Shown here piece by piece: positions 51,112 to 60,126 of a stretch of DNA of 64,000 nt. The notes beneath the pieces were generated by a model, which saw only the letters and a list, made by a program, of their open reading frames with translations, had not been told where the DNA came from and searched no databases. The DNA lies in NCBI RefSeq assembly GCF_000142805.1, contig NC_013082.1, positions 496,001 to 560,000 of the forward strand. Direction: 5' to 3'. The position numbers were made by a program, and so were the translations under genes. Source of the stretch: Lachancea thermotolerans CBS 6340. Lineage: Eukaryota > Ascomycota > Saccharomycetes > Saccharomycetales > Saccharomycetaceae. Numbering within the stretch: position 1 is the stretch's first letter; each line of letters begins with the position of its first letter.

Positions 51112-52017
51112 ATGGCCAAGAAGACGCAGCCTCAGATGGTAGAGCAGATGGATGCTTCGCTGCACGAGCCCATCAACAAAGATGCGCCGCTTACAATTTA
51201 CGGTTCTAAACTCAAGCCCGAACTGGCGACAGCAGCGCTGAACTTGTCGATAGACTTCCTCAAGCAGCAACAGTCGCTGGCCAACCAACACGTTATGTGG
51301 CACCGCAAAACACTAGGAACTGCGTTCCTATGCGCATTCGTGTACCTCGCGCCTAGAGCCACATTTCCAAAGGGCTCGAAGTCTGTAATGGGAACAGTCG
51401 TGCAGTTTGTGCTTATGAACAAGGCCCAACTTGTGTACTTCGCAGTGGTGACAATACTCGCCGCATCTTTCATCTTCACGTTCCTAGCTAGGTTCACGGA
51501 AGACCTCTTCAAGCGCAAGATCAGCCAGGTGGTGGACACGAACGGTGTGGCCGTTTTTGGCGTTGACCTAACTGAGCTGGTGAAGGGTGATATCAAAGAC
51601 AAGAGCAAGCTCGATAACACGCAGGTTATTGTGTACAGGGAGACCCCAATTGCTCTGGCGAGCGTTGTAGAGAACAGTCTCATGTCTTCCAACGATGCGC
51701 TGGTGATGGGCGTGTCGACCATTGGGTCCCGTAGAGTTTACCTTCAGAGCGGAATCATCGAAGACCTACTGGACTGGGCTTTGATTCGCACAAAAAACAT
51801 CCAAAAAACCGGCAAGTTCGAGGCCGGAAACTCCATGAAGCTGCTAGTCGAGGTTTACTCTTTTGACAAGGTGATAAAAAAGACCCTAAAGAGCAAAGGT
51901 TTCTCGTTGATCAAGGCCGTCAAGCTCGAAGAATCGCGTCTGCTGGGCGGCTTGTTCGGGGTGAAAAAAGAACTGTGGGGTGTGCAGTTCCACTTTGACT
52001 CTAAGAAGCAAAAATGA
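51112..52017 (+). CDS. PHO86: Pho86, ER factor for Pho84 phosphate transporter exit
   Basis: A 301-residue ER membrane protein (yeast Pho86/YJL117W 311) needed to package the phosphate transporter Pho84 into COPII vesicles. Visible: a hydrophilic N terminus; SIDFLKQQQSLANQHVMWHRKT just before the first hydrophobic segment (GTAFLCAFVYLAP); a second (LVYFAVVTILAASFIFTFLA); then a cytosolic domain with IVYRETPIALASVV and IKAVKLEESRLLGGLFGVKKELWGV near the C terminus. The length and two-TM layout fit. A CACGTG lies 106 bp upstream. It converges on UIP5. Confidence 0.94.
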   Translation: MAKKTQPQMVEQMDASLHEPINKDAPLTIYGSKLKPELATAALNLSIDFLKQQQSLANQHVMWHRKTLGTAFLCAFVYLAPRATFPKGSKSVMGTVVQFVLMNKAQLVYFAVVTILAASFIFTFLARFTEDLFKRKISQVVDTNGVAVFGVDLTELVKGDIKDKSKLDNTQVIVYRETPIALASVVENSLMSSNDALVMGVSTIGSRRVYLQSGIIEDLLDWALIRTKNIQKTGKFEAGNSMKLLVEVYSFDKVIKKTLKSKGFSLIKAVKLEESRLLGGLFGVKKELWGVQFHFDSKKQK

Positions 52018-52172
52018 ATACCGTTTGATTTATCATATAGCTTGTACTCTCGTTAATTGAAGTTTATTCAAATGTTATATTCGTGTTGGTGTTTACACAA
52101 TGCTGTATATTGTGGCTAAAGTTGCGCGAACGAGGCGACCGCGGCAAATAAGGAAGCGTTTACGCCAAGCCT

Positions 52173-53417
52173 TCAGCCCAAAATGCTGGCCTGGCTTTTC
52201 TTTCTCCTCAGTCTCACTGCCCTCTTGATGCTGATTCTGATTGAAAGTGAAAGCCCATAGAGAAAAAACATTACAAAAGAGATCTTCGCCATATAATAAA
52301 GCGTGGAATGCTTGCTCTTGTTGCGCGCAACTGGGTCTTGGTCCGTCCCACCCTGGCGCTTGACCTGCAGCCACTTACCGTAGTCATCCTCTCCTATTTT
52401 TACCCGCTCGCCGTACTCTTGCGCGAGGAAATATTGCATCTCTTTGGCGTAGTCAAAGCCCTCCTCTTCATGCTCATCCCAGTGGAACTCAGATGTTTCG
52501 ACGCCCTGAATCTCGACGGTTTGAGTGGCTTGACCGGTGAGGGCACCAATGGCAATGTACCTCTGCCCTGTGACTCTATTTTTGGGCAGGTACAGATTAG
52601 AGTCCTGTTGGTATAACTCGATCCACTCGTTACTGTCGGGGTACTTGATGTCGACCTTGAGGAACCCGATGCTCTCCAGGTATATAATTCTGAGCTTCGT
52701 GTCTTTGCCAGACATCAGCGAGCGCTTCAGCTTGATGAGGGGACACAAGTTGTGTCCCGTGCTTTCGGTGCCATCTGTGGCAGCACTGTAGTGATGCTTG
52801 CGCGGGTCCATGTTTAGGAGAACAGACATAAAGGGGGGCTTCAACCTCGTCTTGGGATCATTCTTGTAGGTGTCTATGACGACCGCCAGTCCAGGGAGGT
52901 TACGCGGAAGCCCCATCAGACCCCGGTCATTGCCTATAATACCGCCAGAATTGTGTTCATACTGCGAGCGCCCGTAAGACGACATCATGTTCTGCTGGAT
53001 GTAGTCCTTTTCTGGGCTGATCGCGACGACCATGCCGTCGCCCATGAACTGGCTAGACACCCCGGTATTGTGGATCTTGAACGACACCACGGTCTCGAAG
53101 TCGTCCAGGACGTTGTCGCCTGCGCCGTTCGACACCACCACGCCGTACTGGCCGAGCTGGCCCCGGGAGGTCAGCCGAATGTTTCCGAAGTTGCGGATCT
53201 GCGTGGCTCCATCCACCAGCCAAAAGTTGTTGATCTTGTCCAACAGCGGGATCGAGAGGCTGGCATCTGCGTTAGGCTCGCGCTGGACGCGTGTCCTCCA
53301 CAGAGGGAAAGGCCCGCTGCGCATTTCCGCGTTCTGGCTTGGCTTGAACACGAGCCTGAAGCCCAGGAACACCAGCGCGATTAGCGCAGCCTGCGTCCAC
53401 GCTCTCCACCCTCTCAT
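52173..53417 (-). CDS. UIP5: Uip5, L-type-lectin-like membrane protein
   Basis: A 414-residue protein from the ATG at 53417 (MRGWRAWTQAALIALVFLG), which opens with a signal peptide or anchor. Yeast Uip5 (YKR044W) is 443. The lumenal part looks like an L-type lectin fold as in Emp46/VIP36: FWLVDGATQIRNFGNIRLTSRGQ, DFETVVSFKIH, GDGMVVAIS and GLAVVIDTYKND with the Asp/Asn positions of such lectins. One hydrophobic segment (ISFVMFFLYGLSLSIRIS) near residue 385 is followed by a short basic tail. Yeast Uip5 interacts with Ulp1 and localises to the nuclear envelope/ER. Sugar binding is not shown. Confidence 0.92.
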   Translation of the reverse strand: MRGWRAWTQAALIALVFLGFRLVFKPSQNAEMRSGPFPLWRTRVQREPNADASLSIPLLDKINNFWLVDGATQIRNFGNIRLTSRGQLGQYGVVVSNGAGDNVLDDFETVVSFKIHNTGVSSQFMGDGMVVAISPEKDYIQQNMMSSYGRSQYEHNSGGIIGNDRGLMGLPRNLPGLAVVIDTYKNDPKTRLKPPFMSVLLNMDPRKHHYSAATDGTESTGHNLCPLIKLKRSLMSGKDTKLRIIYLESIGFLKVDIKYPDSNEWIELYQQDSNLYLPKNRVTGQRYIAIGALTGQATQTVEIQGVETSEFHWDEHEEEGFDYAKEMQYFLAQEYGERVKIGEDDYGKWLQVKRQGGTDQDPVARNKSKHSTLYYMAKISFVMFFLYGLSLSIRISIKRAVRLRRKKSQASILG

Positions 53418-53675
53418 CTGAGTCTCGGCTTCCTGAGGAATGCGTTCCAGAAGGCTTGAACGGATCAATTATTTCAACCGCCCAAATACCTGATCAAAAC
53501 AGATAAAAAGAGCAAACCAAAGACACGCAGAACACTCCTATAGCCCAGCCCGAAACCAAAAGCATTCCCAGGAAGTCCTGTGCGCTCGCAACCTTGACCA
53601 ACTTCTTAATTAATTTTGGAGAAAAACACTTGTATGGTACATGATCCAGTCTAGTTGACGTATTCCAACAAACAC

Positions 53676-53784
53676 GGGCGTGTGGTCTAGTGGTATGATT
53701 CTCGCTTTGGGCGAGGTTCGAGACTTAACTCGGACCAATTACCAGACATGTGAGAGGCCCTGGGTTCAATTCCCAGCTCGCCCC
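53676..53784 (+). tRNA. tRNA-Pro (UGG) with 37-nt intron
   Basis: It starts GGGCGTGTGGTCTAGTGG and ends CTCGCCCC. The anticodon TGG is at 53708-53710, and the anticodon stem CTCGC pairs with GTGAG after removal of the intron 53712-53748, leaving a 72-nt mature tRNA. It closely resembles tP(UGG) of S. cerevisiae, which also has an intron. A T-run follows the 3' end. Confidence 0.97.
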
Positions 53785-54147
53785 GTTTTACCTTTTTGAT
53801 GCAATTGTTCGTCAATTGACAGTTTCAAGCGGTGTTGAACAACTTCAGGCTATTGAGCCCACTGCAGAATCCTCCTGGACTCGCTTCCCACTGACGCGTT
53901 TTAAACTAGCAGTATATGTTCCCTCCTCTGATCTCCAGTATTATTTCCACGTTCCAACACGTAAATGTTTCGCAGGGGACTCGAACCTCCGATTAAATTG
54001 ATGAATAAGGTGATGGTTTTTCCAGTATTGTAAGATGTGATGTGCCGTCGTCCACTTCTCGAGACCACCAGGCACTCAACAGCAGCAAGACTTTTGCAAA
54101 CCTAGTCTCTCGTATCAGCCAGCGGCGTCATCATAGTTTAGCCCACA
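53785..54147. other. Interval tRNA-Pro to SHB17
   Basis: 363 bp, presumably the SHB17 promoter. No further gene or RNA recognised. Confidence 0.5.
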
Positions 54148-54963
54148 ATGCCTAAAGCACCAACTCCTCGTTGTATCATCGTGCGTCACGGACAGACCGA
54201 GTGGTCAAAGTCGGGCCAGTACACCGGGTCAACAGACCTGCCACTGACCGAGTACGGTGTGGGCCAGATGAAGAGAACCAGCGAGTGCATTTTCCGCAAC
54301 AAGTTCATCGACCCCAACAGCATCACGTACATCTTCACCTCTCCACGCACGCGTGCGCGCCAGACTGTGGATCTCATTCTCGCGTCGTTGACGCAGGAGC
54401 AGAGAGAGCGGATCCGCGTGGTGGTCGACGAGGACCTGCGCGAGTGGGAGTACGGCGACTATGAGGGTCTTCTGACTTCGCAGATCGTGGAGCTGCGCAA
54501 GTCGCGCGGCCTGGACCGCGAGCGGCCATGGAACATCTGGAGAGACGGCTGCGAGAACGGCGAGAGCACGGAGCAGTTCGGCCTGCGTCTGTCGCGCGCG
54601 ATCGCACGGATCCAGAACCTGCACCGCCAGCACCAGGCACAGGGTATCGCGTCGGACATCATGGTTTTCGCGCACGGCCACGCGCTGCGCTACTTCGCGG
54701 GCCTGTGGTTGAAACACGGTGAGGAGAAGCCTTGCGACGGCAAGAAGCCCGTGCCCGCGACGTACCAGGACGAGACGGTCCCATATGTGGCTCTGAAGAC
54801 CTACAGACACCTCGTAGACAACCCCAGCTTCTTGCTGGATGCGGGCGGCATCGGCGTGTTGTCGTACGCGCACCACAACATCGACGAGCCCGCACTGGCA
54901 CTCGCCGGCGCATTTGTGTGCCCTCCTGAGGAAGAGTCGCAGCACGGCGCGACCGAGTCCTAA
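54148..54963 (+). CDS. SHB17: Sedoheptulose-1,7-bisphosphatase
   Basis: A 271-residue histidine-phosphatase-superfamily enzyme, the same length as yeast Shb17 (YKR043C). It hydrolyses sedoheptulose 1,7-bisphosphate and so drives carbon into ribose 5-phosphate without NADPH production. The phosphohistidine loop is IVRHGQTEWS with His14, followed by GQYTGSTDLPLTEYG. The acid residue lies in the DEDLREWEYGDYEGL segment and the second His in MVFAHGHALRYFAGLW (near residue 177). Codons are heavily G/C-ending. UIP5, SHB17 and UTH1 keep the chromosome XI order. Confidence 0.97.
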   Translation: MPKAPTPRCIIVRHGQTEWSKSGQYTGSTDLPLTEYGVGQMKRTSECIFRNKFIDPNSITYIFTSPRTRARQTVDLILASLTQEQRERIRVVVDEDLREWEYGDYEGLLTSQIVELRKSRGLDRERPWNIWRDGCENGESTEQFGLRLSRAIARIQNLHRQHQAQGIASDIMVFAHGHALRYFAGLWLKHGEEKPCDGKKPVPATYQDETVPYVALKTYRHLVDNPSFLLDAGGIGVLSYAHHNIDEPALALAGAFVCPPEEESQHGATES

Positions 54964-55106
54964 GCGCGGATGCTTTTGCGTGCGTGTGTGCGCGCGCTCC
55001 GATTTGGACCGTTTATATATACATATATATATATTATGTTCCCTTATAGACTTTGAACAAATATTGTAAGCTCGAGTTTTCAGCGGAATAAGCGGCACCT
55101 CGCGCG

Positions 55107-56114
55107 ATGCTGGACCATTTCCCGACAGAGCTGCAGCTGCGGCTGCTGGCATGCAACCCGCAACTAGCGTTTGTGAGCCGCGGCTGGTACCGGCTCAACA
55201 ACCTGTTTTACAGAGACTTATGTGTGCAGCTGAGGCCCGAAAGCTACTGGAAGGGCCTCGCGACGTGGATCTGCGCGTACGTGAAAAGCCTAGATCCCGA
55301 CAGAAAGGACGCGCGCCTGATCAATCGCGGGTTCATGCGCGACACGGGTGGCGAGTTCGTGGAGTTCATGTGCGACTCGTGGCAGATCCTGTACAGTGTG
55401 CTTTTCGCGAGCCCGAGATTCTTCGGGATGGACAGCGCGAGAATGGAGATTGAAGACTCCAGCAACTCGGTCAGCGAGTACTGCTGCCCGATGGAGCTGG
55501 TGGGCGGGCGCGAGTATGAGTGTAGCGTGTGGTTCCGGAAGCGCAGCACGTTGAACAAGTTTGGCGCCGTCCGAGTGGTTTGCGAGGCCGACGCGCCGCG
55601 CGAGGCCGGCGCGGCCGGCCTCGTCGGAGGCGCAGGCGCCGTGCTGTTGGCGCGCGACCTGCCCGTGAGTATCGACAACTGGTGTGAGTCCGCCGGGATG
55701 TACAGCTTCGCGGCGGGCAAGATCAGAGTGCCGCCGGAGCTGGGTCACGTGCAGGATGCACGGATGCGGGTCTGGATCACAAGCCCGACCAGCGTCGAGA
55801 TGGTCGCGGTGGACCTGAGGCCCTACCAGCGTGGCAAGCAGTGGCTGTTCCTGTCGACGCCGCAGCAGGGGATATTCAGCGCGGAGGAGCAGCGGCTGAG
55901 CAAGGCGCGGATGGGCTGGGCGATGGAGCGCACAGGGAACGAGGAGGCGCCGGCCGCGGGCGCGGGCGCGGGCGCACCCGCAGAGGACTTCCGCGTAGTG
56001 TACCGGTTCCCGCGCGAGCAGGGCAAGGCGCTGAAGGTGAGGAGCGTGCGGTACCCGTGGCTGGGGCAGGGCGCGGTGACGAGAACGCTGGACCGGGTGC
56101 GGAACATCACGTGA
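55107..56114 (+). CDS. F-box-like protein with possible lectin-like C-terminal domain
   Basis: A 335-residue frame starting MLDHFPTELQLRLLACNP. Residues 1-45 look like an F-box (LP-x-EL start, a Leu-rich helix, and the Trp-Tyr of VSRGWYRLNNLFYRDL), so it may join an SCF ubiquitin ligase through Skp1. Residues about 130-280 (ELVGGREYECSVWFRKR, INWCESAGMY-like turn, MRVWITSPTSVEMVAVDLRPY) suggest a beta-sandwich reminiscent of plant F-box/PP2 proteins, but this is weak. A GA-rich run encodes AGAGAGAPA near residue 290. I cannot name an S. cerevisiae orthologue. Codon use is extremely G/C-rich, like its neighbours, so it is probably a real gene. Its stop overlaps a CACGTG (56108). Confidence 0.68.
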   Translation: MLDHFPTELQLRLLACNPQLAFVSRGWYRLNNLFYRDLCVQLRPESYWKGLATWICAYVKSLDPDRKDARLINRGFMRDTGGEFVEFMCDSWQILYSVLFASPRFFGMDSARMEIEDSSNSVSEYCCPMELVGGREYECSVWFRKRSTLNKFGAVRVVCEADAPREAGAAGLVGGAGAVLLARDLPVSIDNWCESAGMYSFAAGKIRVPPELGHVQDARMRVWITSPTSVEMVAVDLRPYQRGKQWLFLSTPQQGIFSAEEQRLSKARMGWAMERTGNEEAPAAGAGAGAPAEDFRVVYRFPREQGKALKVRSVRYPWLGQGAVTRTLDRVRNIT

Positions 56115-56172
56115 CGCGCAGAGCATAGCACGTGCAGAAGACAAATCCCAGCACGTGACAGATGCGCACGTG
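56108..56172. promoter_or_regulatory. Cluster of four CACGTG E-boxes at a convergent 3' junction
   Basis: CACGTG at 56108, 56129, 56152 and 56167, three of them followed by A as in Cbf1 sites (CACGTGA). The first overlaps the stop codon of the F-box-like gene, and the UTH1 3' end converges from the other side (56396), so no known start is nearby. Confidence 0.8.
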
Positions 56173-56395
56173 ACACGACACGCGCTACACCCCCCCCGCG
56201 CGCCCAATCTTACCTAGCAACGTTAACTTGAAACCTATAATAATCTTAACATAATACTAATAAAACTACAACCGGGACGCGGGCGCCGGGGCCTGCGTCG
56301 CACAAAAGAACCGTAAACGCCCGGCTGATGCGGGCAGGAGATGAAGTGGGGGAACTGAGAAGAGATTTCTAGTGGGTATCCGTGGGCGCACGCGC

Positions 56396-57481
56396 CTAGT
56401 AGAACACGAAGTTGGCCGTGCCAGAGGTCACCGTCACGGTGCAGCCGTCGGAGCCGCTGCCCGAGTACTTGCCGTCCTCGTACTTGCATTCGCCCGACAC
56501 GCTGGCGCCGTCCGCGGCCTCGATCTTCACGTTGAAGTTGGGCGCGTCGCTGTTGTTAGGGTTGGGGATGATCGACAGGTAAGTCTTTCCGTCCGTGTAG
56601 CCAGAGCCAAGCACCACTGGCGCCCAGTTTCCGACACCAGACCCGTCGGTGCCCCACACGCAGCCGTCCTCGACGCCGACGCCGGCGTTGTTGACGTAGT
56701 ACTGCGCGGACGTTTTCTTACCGCCCCATTTGTAGTATGAGTCCTCTTTGACGACAGACACGGGCTGCGAGGAGCCCGCGCCGACGACCGTGGGAATCAC
56801 CATGTTCTCGGAGCCGGGGTAGTCCGTGCGGCACATGGCGATGTCCTGGCCCTTGTTGTTGACCGCGTACGCGGAGTCCTGGCCCCACTCACACAGATAC
56901 TCGGAGTCCGAGTTGGTGCGGTAGAGGTAGCCGTTGCGGCACTCGAGTCCGCCGACGGAGCGGCCGTCGGAGGGCTGCTGCGATGGCCACTGTGTCTTGG
57001 ACATACCGGGCTGGCACGCGTAAGAGCAGTAGTAGCCGTCTTGGCAGGAGTCCGCGGTGGAGCCGTCGTCGGACATGATAGAGGCCCAGCCGCCGAATCC
57101 GACCCACGAGAGGGGAATGACGCCCTGGCCGGAGGGGAAGTCGGAGCAGCGCACGGTGCCGTCCTGGAACTTGGAGGAGGGGCCGGAGAAAGCGGAGAGG
57201 TCGCCGGAGATACCGGAGGAGGAGGAGGAGGAGGAGGAAGGCGAAGCCGACGACGACGACGGCGATGACGAACCCGACGAAGAGGCCTTGGACGAGGAAG
57301 CCGCAGGCGATGACGCCGCGGATGACACCGCGGACGACGCCGCTGGCGCGGAGGAGCCGCCAGCGGTCACGTACTGAACGACCGTCGTCACCGCATCACG
57401 ACGTGCGTGGTGATGGGCGCCGGCGGGAGCCGCCAGCACGGGCGCCGCGGCGAGAGACGCGAGTATGATCTTGGAAAGCAT
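56396..57481 (-). CDS. UTH1: SUN-family cell wall protein (UTH1/NCA3 type)
   Basis: A 361-residue secreted protein (yeast Uth1 365, Nca3 337). A signal peptide (1-17) is followed by a His/Arg stretch with a Kex2-like Arg-Arg (27-28). A Ser/Ala-rich linker runs to about residue 100, and the conserved SUN (GH132) domain fills the rest. Its Cys-rich landmarks include [61 protein letters not shown] and [15 protein letters not shown] proteins are cell wall glucan-associated and needed for wall remodelling and septation; Uth1 was also reported at mitochondria. It is the single pre-duplication copy in the YKR042W/YJL116C position. Confidence 0.95.
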   Translation of the reverse strand: MLSKIILASLAAAPVLAAPAGAHHHARRDAVTTVVQYVTAGGSSAPAASSAVSSAASSPAASSSKASSSGSSSPSSSSASPSSSSSSSSGISGDLSAFSGPSSKFQDGTVRCSDFPSGQGVIPLSWVGFGGWASIMSDDGSTADSCQDGYYCSYACQPGMSKTQWPSQQPSDGRSVGGLECRNGYLYRTNSDSEYLCEWGQDSAYAVNNKGQDIAMCRTDYPGSENMVIPTVVGAGSSQPVSVVKEDSYYKWGGKKTSAQYYVNNAGVGVEDGCVWGTDGSGVGNWAPVVLGSGYTDGKTYLSIIPNPNNSDAPNFNVKIEAADGASVSGECKYEDGKYSGSGSDGCTVTVTSGTANFVFY

Positions 57482-58684
57482 CTTTTTTTCGGGGTTACTG
57501 GTGAACTTTGAAAGCTGTTGCGGAAGCGATAGTGCTGTGTATCGGCTGTATCGATTGCTTGTGTGCCAACGGCGAAGGAATGACTAAAAGTTGGACAACA
57601 ATGCTCTGCGTGGAATGAATGACTCTAGTACGGCGTGTTCACGATACTGGTGGGCGTTGGCAGTGTTAAGCTCTTCCTTTCTAGAACCGATTACGATCTG
57701 GACCGGGGAAACTTGGCGCGCTACCCCTTTTATACCCCGGCAGTGACGGTGGCAACTGCGCGCGCGACCCGGGCTCGGCATAAGCAACGCTCAATTAGAG
57801 GCCACAGCAGTGCTGCCGGGGCTAAAAAATTTTTTTTGCTCACTTCGGCAGCGTAAGTGCATGCGGCGGACTCCATCGACGTTGTGTCGTGTTTCCGCTT
57901 TGTTACAGTTCGAGACGAAATGCGTGGTGTGTGGTCCGCACGCAGCGAGGGCGGCTTAGGAACTGCTACAGCCGCAAAAGCAACGGGGTCTGGGCTCGAG
58001 GGCCGAAGCCGAGGCTGCCGTGCGCGCGCGTCTGGGCCCTGCAGGCCCAGACCCGCCCGGAACTGTTGACGTGGTTTCCCGATCGGGGTGGCGGAGATCG
58101 GCCAAACTGCCGGATGCGGCAGCGTGATGGCGAGAGGCGAGCCGTCGTGGGGAGCGACCGAACGCAGGCCCGTGCCGGAGGCGTTGGTGGTGGCTGCGGG
58201 AGGTGCAGGAGACGCAGAGGAGCGCGCGGGAGTGCGCTGGCCACGTGCGGCATGCCGCGGCGAAAGGTGCAGCTTGAAGTGCAGCGGATCATTAAGCCAG
58301 ATACGGCAAAAAAGGAAGGACGCGGAGTCTAGACCGGAAAAGAAAGGCGGGGGCGGTGGTGAGTCGCGGGCTGAGACGCGGGGTGGCTGGGTGTGGTGGG
58401 CCGAGGCGTGAGGCGTAAGCGAGGCGTGAGTGAAGTATGAGTGAGGTGTGAGGCGTGGCCGTGAGGAGCGCGTGGTGCGTGGGTGGAGAACGCGTGCGAG
58501 CACGTGGTGTCGGGGACGAAGCTTGAGTGCGGTACACACGGGTTGGTTGGGCGAGGCTCGTATGGGCGCGGCGCTGGAACATGGCACGTGACGTCCCCAA
58601 ATGGTCACGTGGAGAGACGGGCACTACCATGTGACTCGAGGAACCCGTGATAAGCACTGCAGTCGCTCTTTTCTTCACAGCACA
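57482..58684. other. Long G/C-rich divergent interval upstream of UTH1
   Basis: About 1.2 kb between the UTH1 start and tRNA-Asp. G/C-richness leaves many long open frames on both strands (for example 57730-58608 minus, 292 codons), but they are Pro/Arg/Ser-rich, overlap one another and show no domain, so I do not call them. CACGTG occurs at 58242, 58501, 58585 and 58606. An A/T run near 57824-57839 interrupts the G/C-rich sequence. Confidence 0.55.
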
Positions 58685-58756
58685 TCCGCGATAGTTTAGT
58701 GGCTAGAATTCGAGCTTGTCGCGCTCGGGACCGGGGTTCGATTCCCCGTCGCGGAG
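58685..58756 (+). tRNA. tRNA-Asp (GUC)
   Basis: A 72-nt intronless tRNA. Acceptor TCCGCGA pairs with TCGCGGA plus discriminator G, the anticodon arm is GAGC TTGTCGC GCTC with anticodon GTC, and the T arm is CGGGG TTCGATT CCCCG. It closely resembles yeast tD(GUC). A T-rich stretch follows directly. Confidence 0.97.
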
Positions 58757-58947
58757 GTTTATTTTTTGTTTTCGCGTTGCCGCGCCCTCGCGCTTTTTTC
58801 CTCCATATTGCTTCGTCGCATACCTCAACCAGGCCTGCGTCCCTGACACACAGACATGAGCGCCGCGCTTCTGCCGCTTCGCCCCACAGCTTTCTGCCGT
58901 CTCGCCAACCCGTCTCGCTTCTCAGTCCCCCGTCCACCGCTCTCCTA

Positions 58948-60126
58948 ATGGTCGGCGCATCCATTATCCTTGCCGTCGGCGTAGCTGTAGGGGTCGTATC
59001 CTCCGCTACGCAGTCCGTGGGCCTGACGCTGCAGCGCAAGGCCAGCGTCGCGCACGCCGCGTCGCACGGCCGGCGCTCGCTCTACCGCAGCGGCACCTGG
59101 CAGCTCGGGTTCGCGCTGTTCCTGCTTGCCAACATCGTCGGCAGCACGGTGCAGATCGCGACGCTCCCGCTCATCGTGCTCGCGCCTCTGCAGAGCTGCG
59201 GCCTGCTGTTCAACTCGCTCGCCGCGCACTACCTCCTGAAAGAGCGCTCCACGTGGCTCACGGTCGCGGCCACGCTGCTGGTGATCCTGGGCGGCATGGT
59301 CGTCGGCGTGGTCGGCGTCTCCGCGTCGTCCAGCATGGACACCGTCACCCACTCACTGACGCAGCTGGTGCGGCTCGCGCACCAGCGCCTGTTTCTGCGC
59401 TGGTTCGCGCTCACCAACGCGGCCGTCGTGTTGCTGCTGGCCGCGACCTCGTGCTACGCGCACGCCCTGCCGGCCGTGGTCAAGGGCGTCGTCTACGGCT
59501 GCTGCAGCGGCACCTGGTCCGCGCACTCGCTGCTCATGGCCAAGTCCGTCTCCGACGTGGTTTCCCACGCGGTCCTGCAGGGCACCGCGGACCTCCGCAC
59601 CCTCGGCTTCTGGCTGCTGGTCCTGGCCTTCGTGTCGCTGGCGCTCGCCCAGCTCTTCCTGCTCAACAAGGGCCTGCGCCACCTCTCCACCTCTGTGCTC
59701 TACCCGCTGGTCTTCTGCGTCTACAACCTGATCAACATCTTCAACGGTCTCGCGTTCTACCACCCGCCGGACACGCCGCTGGCGCGCGTCTTAGCCGTCA
59801 TGCTGCCGGGCGCCGCGAGTCTCGTACTCGGCGTCGTGCTCTTGTCGCGCGACCAATACAACATGTTCCAGCACGAGAACACGGCCGCGGCCTCGGACCC
59901 CTCTCGCCGCACAAGCACGCTGTCCTACACCAGCCTGCGGCCCCAGTCCATGGATCTCTCGTCTCTGCAATCCACCCCGCTTTCCGCCGACGACTCGGAC
60001 GCCTTCTACATCTCGCTGCCGCAGGCCACACGCAAGGATAAGTACGGGTCCGTCAACTCTTCCAAACGCAACAGCAGGCGGGTCCTGTCCTATGAACAAG
60101 AAGGCATACTCACACAGATGGTGTAG
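58948..60126 (+). CDS. NIPA-like (DUF803) magnesium transporter family protein
   Basis: A 392-residue multipass protein from the ATG at 58948 (MVGASIILAVGVAVGVVSS). The frame stays open further 5' into tRNA-Asp, which cannot be coding, so this ATG is preferred. About nine hydrophobic helices fill residues 1-300. Family-like segments are GLTLQRKASVAHA after helix one, TLPLIVLAPLQSCGLLFNSLAAHYLLKE, VVYGCCSGTWSAHSLLMAKS, and FLLNKGLRHLSTSVLYPLVFCVYNLINIFNGLAFY, matching the NIPA pattern of QR-G, LA(P)LG-LN and LN-AL. The cytosolic tail is Ser-rich. Animal NIPA proteins carry Mg2+; the fungal substrate is not established here. I do not know of an S. cerevisiae orthologue at this position. Confidence 0.85.
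   Translation: MVGASIILAVGVAVGVVSSATQSVGLTLQRKASVAHAASHGRRSLYRSGTWQLGFALFLLANIVGSTVQIATLPLIVLAPLQSCGLLFNSLAAHYLLKERSTWLTVAATLLVILGGMVVGVVGVSASSSMDTVTHSLTQLVRLAHQRLFLRWFALTNAAVVLLLAATSCYAHALPAVVKGVVYGCCSGTWSAHSLLMAKSVSDVVSHAVLQGTADLRTLGFWLLVLAFVSLALAQLFLLNKGLRHLSTSVLYPLVFCVYNLINIFNGLAFYHPPDTPLARVLAVMLPGAASLVLGVVLLSRDQYNMFQHENTAAASDPSRRTSTLSYTSLRPQSMDLSSLQSTPLSADDSDAFYISLPQATRKDKYGSVNSSKRNSRRVLSYEQEGILTQMV

Noticed and set aside
54229-55152. A 307-codon minus-strand frame opposite SHB17
   Set aside because: It lies antisense to a well-supported enzyme gene. G/C-ending codons of SHB17 remove stops from the opposite strand.
55290-56207. A 305-codon minus-strand frame opposite the F-box-like gene
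   Set aside because: It is probably a G/C-driven shadow. The plus-strand frame has a better start, an F-box-like N terminus and more natural composition.
57730-58608. A 292-codon open frame on the minus strand (and several overlapping ones) upstream of UTH1
   Set aside because: Composition is Pro/Arg/Ser/His-rich with no domain, frames overlap on both strands, and the region is G/C-rich, which makes chance open frames long.
58699-58947. 5' extension of the NIPA-like gene by 83 codons
   Set aside because: It overlaps the tRNA-Asp gene, and the extension encodes no plausible part of the family. The ATG at 58948 begins the first membrane helix.
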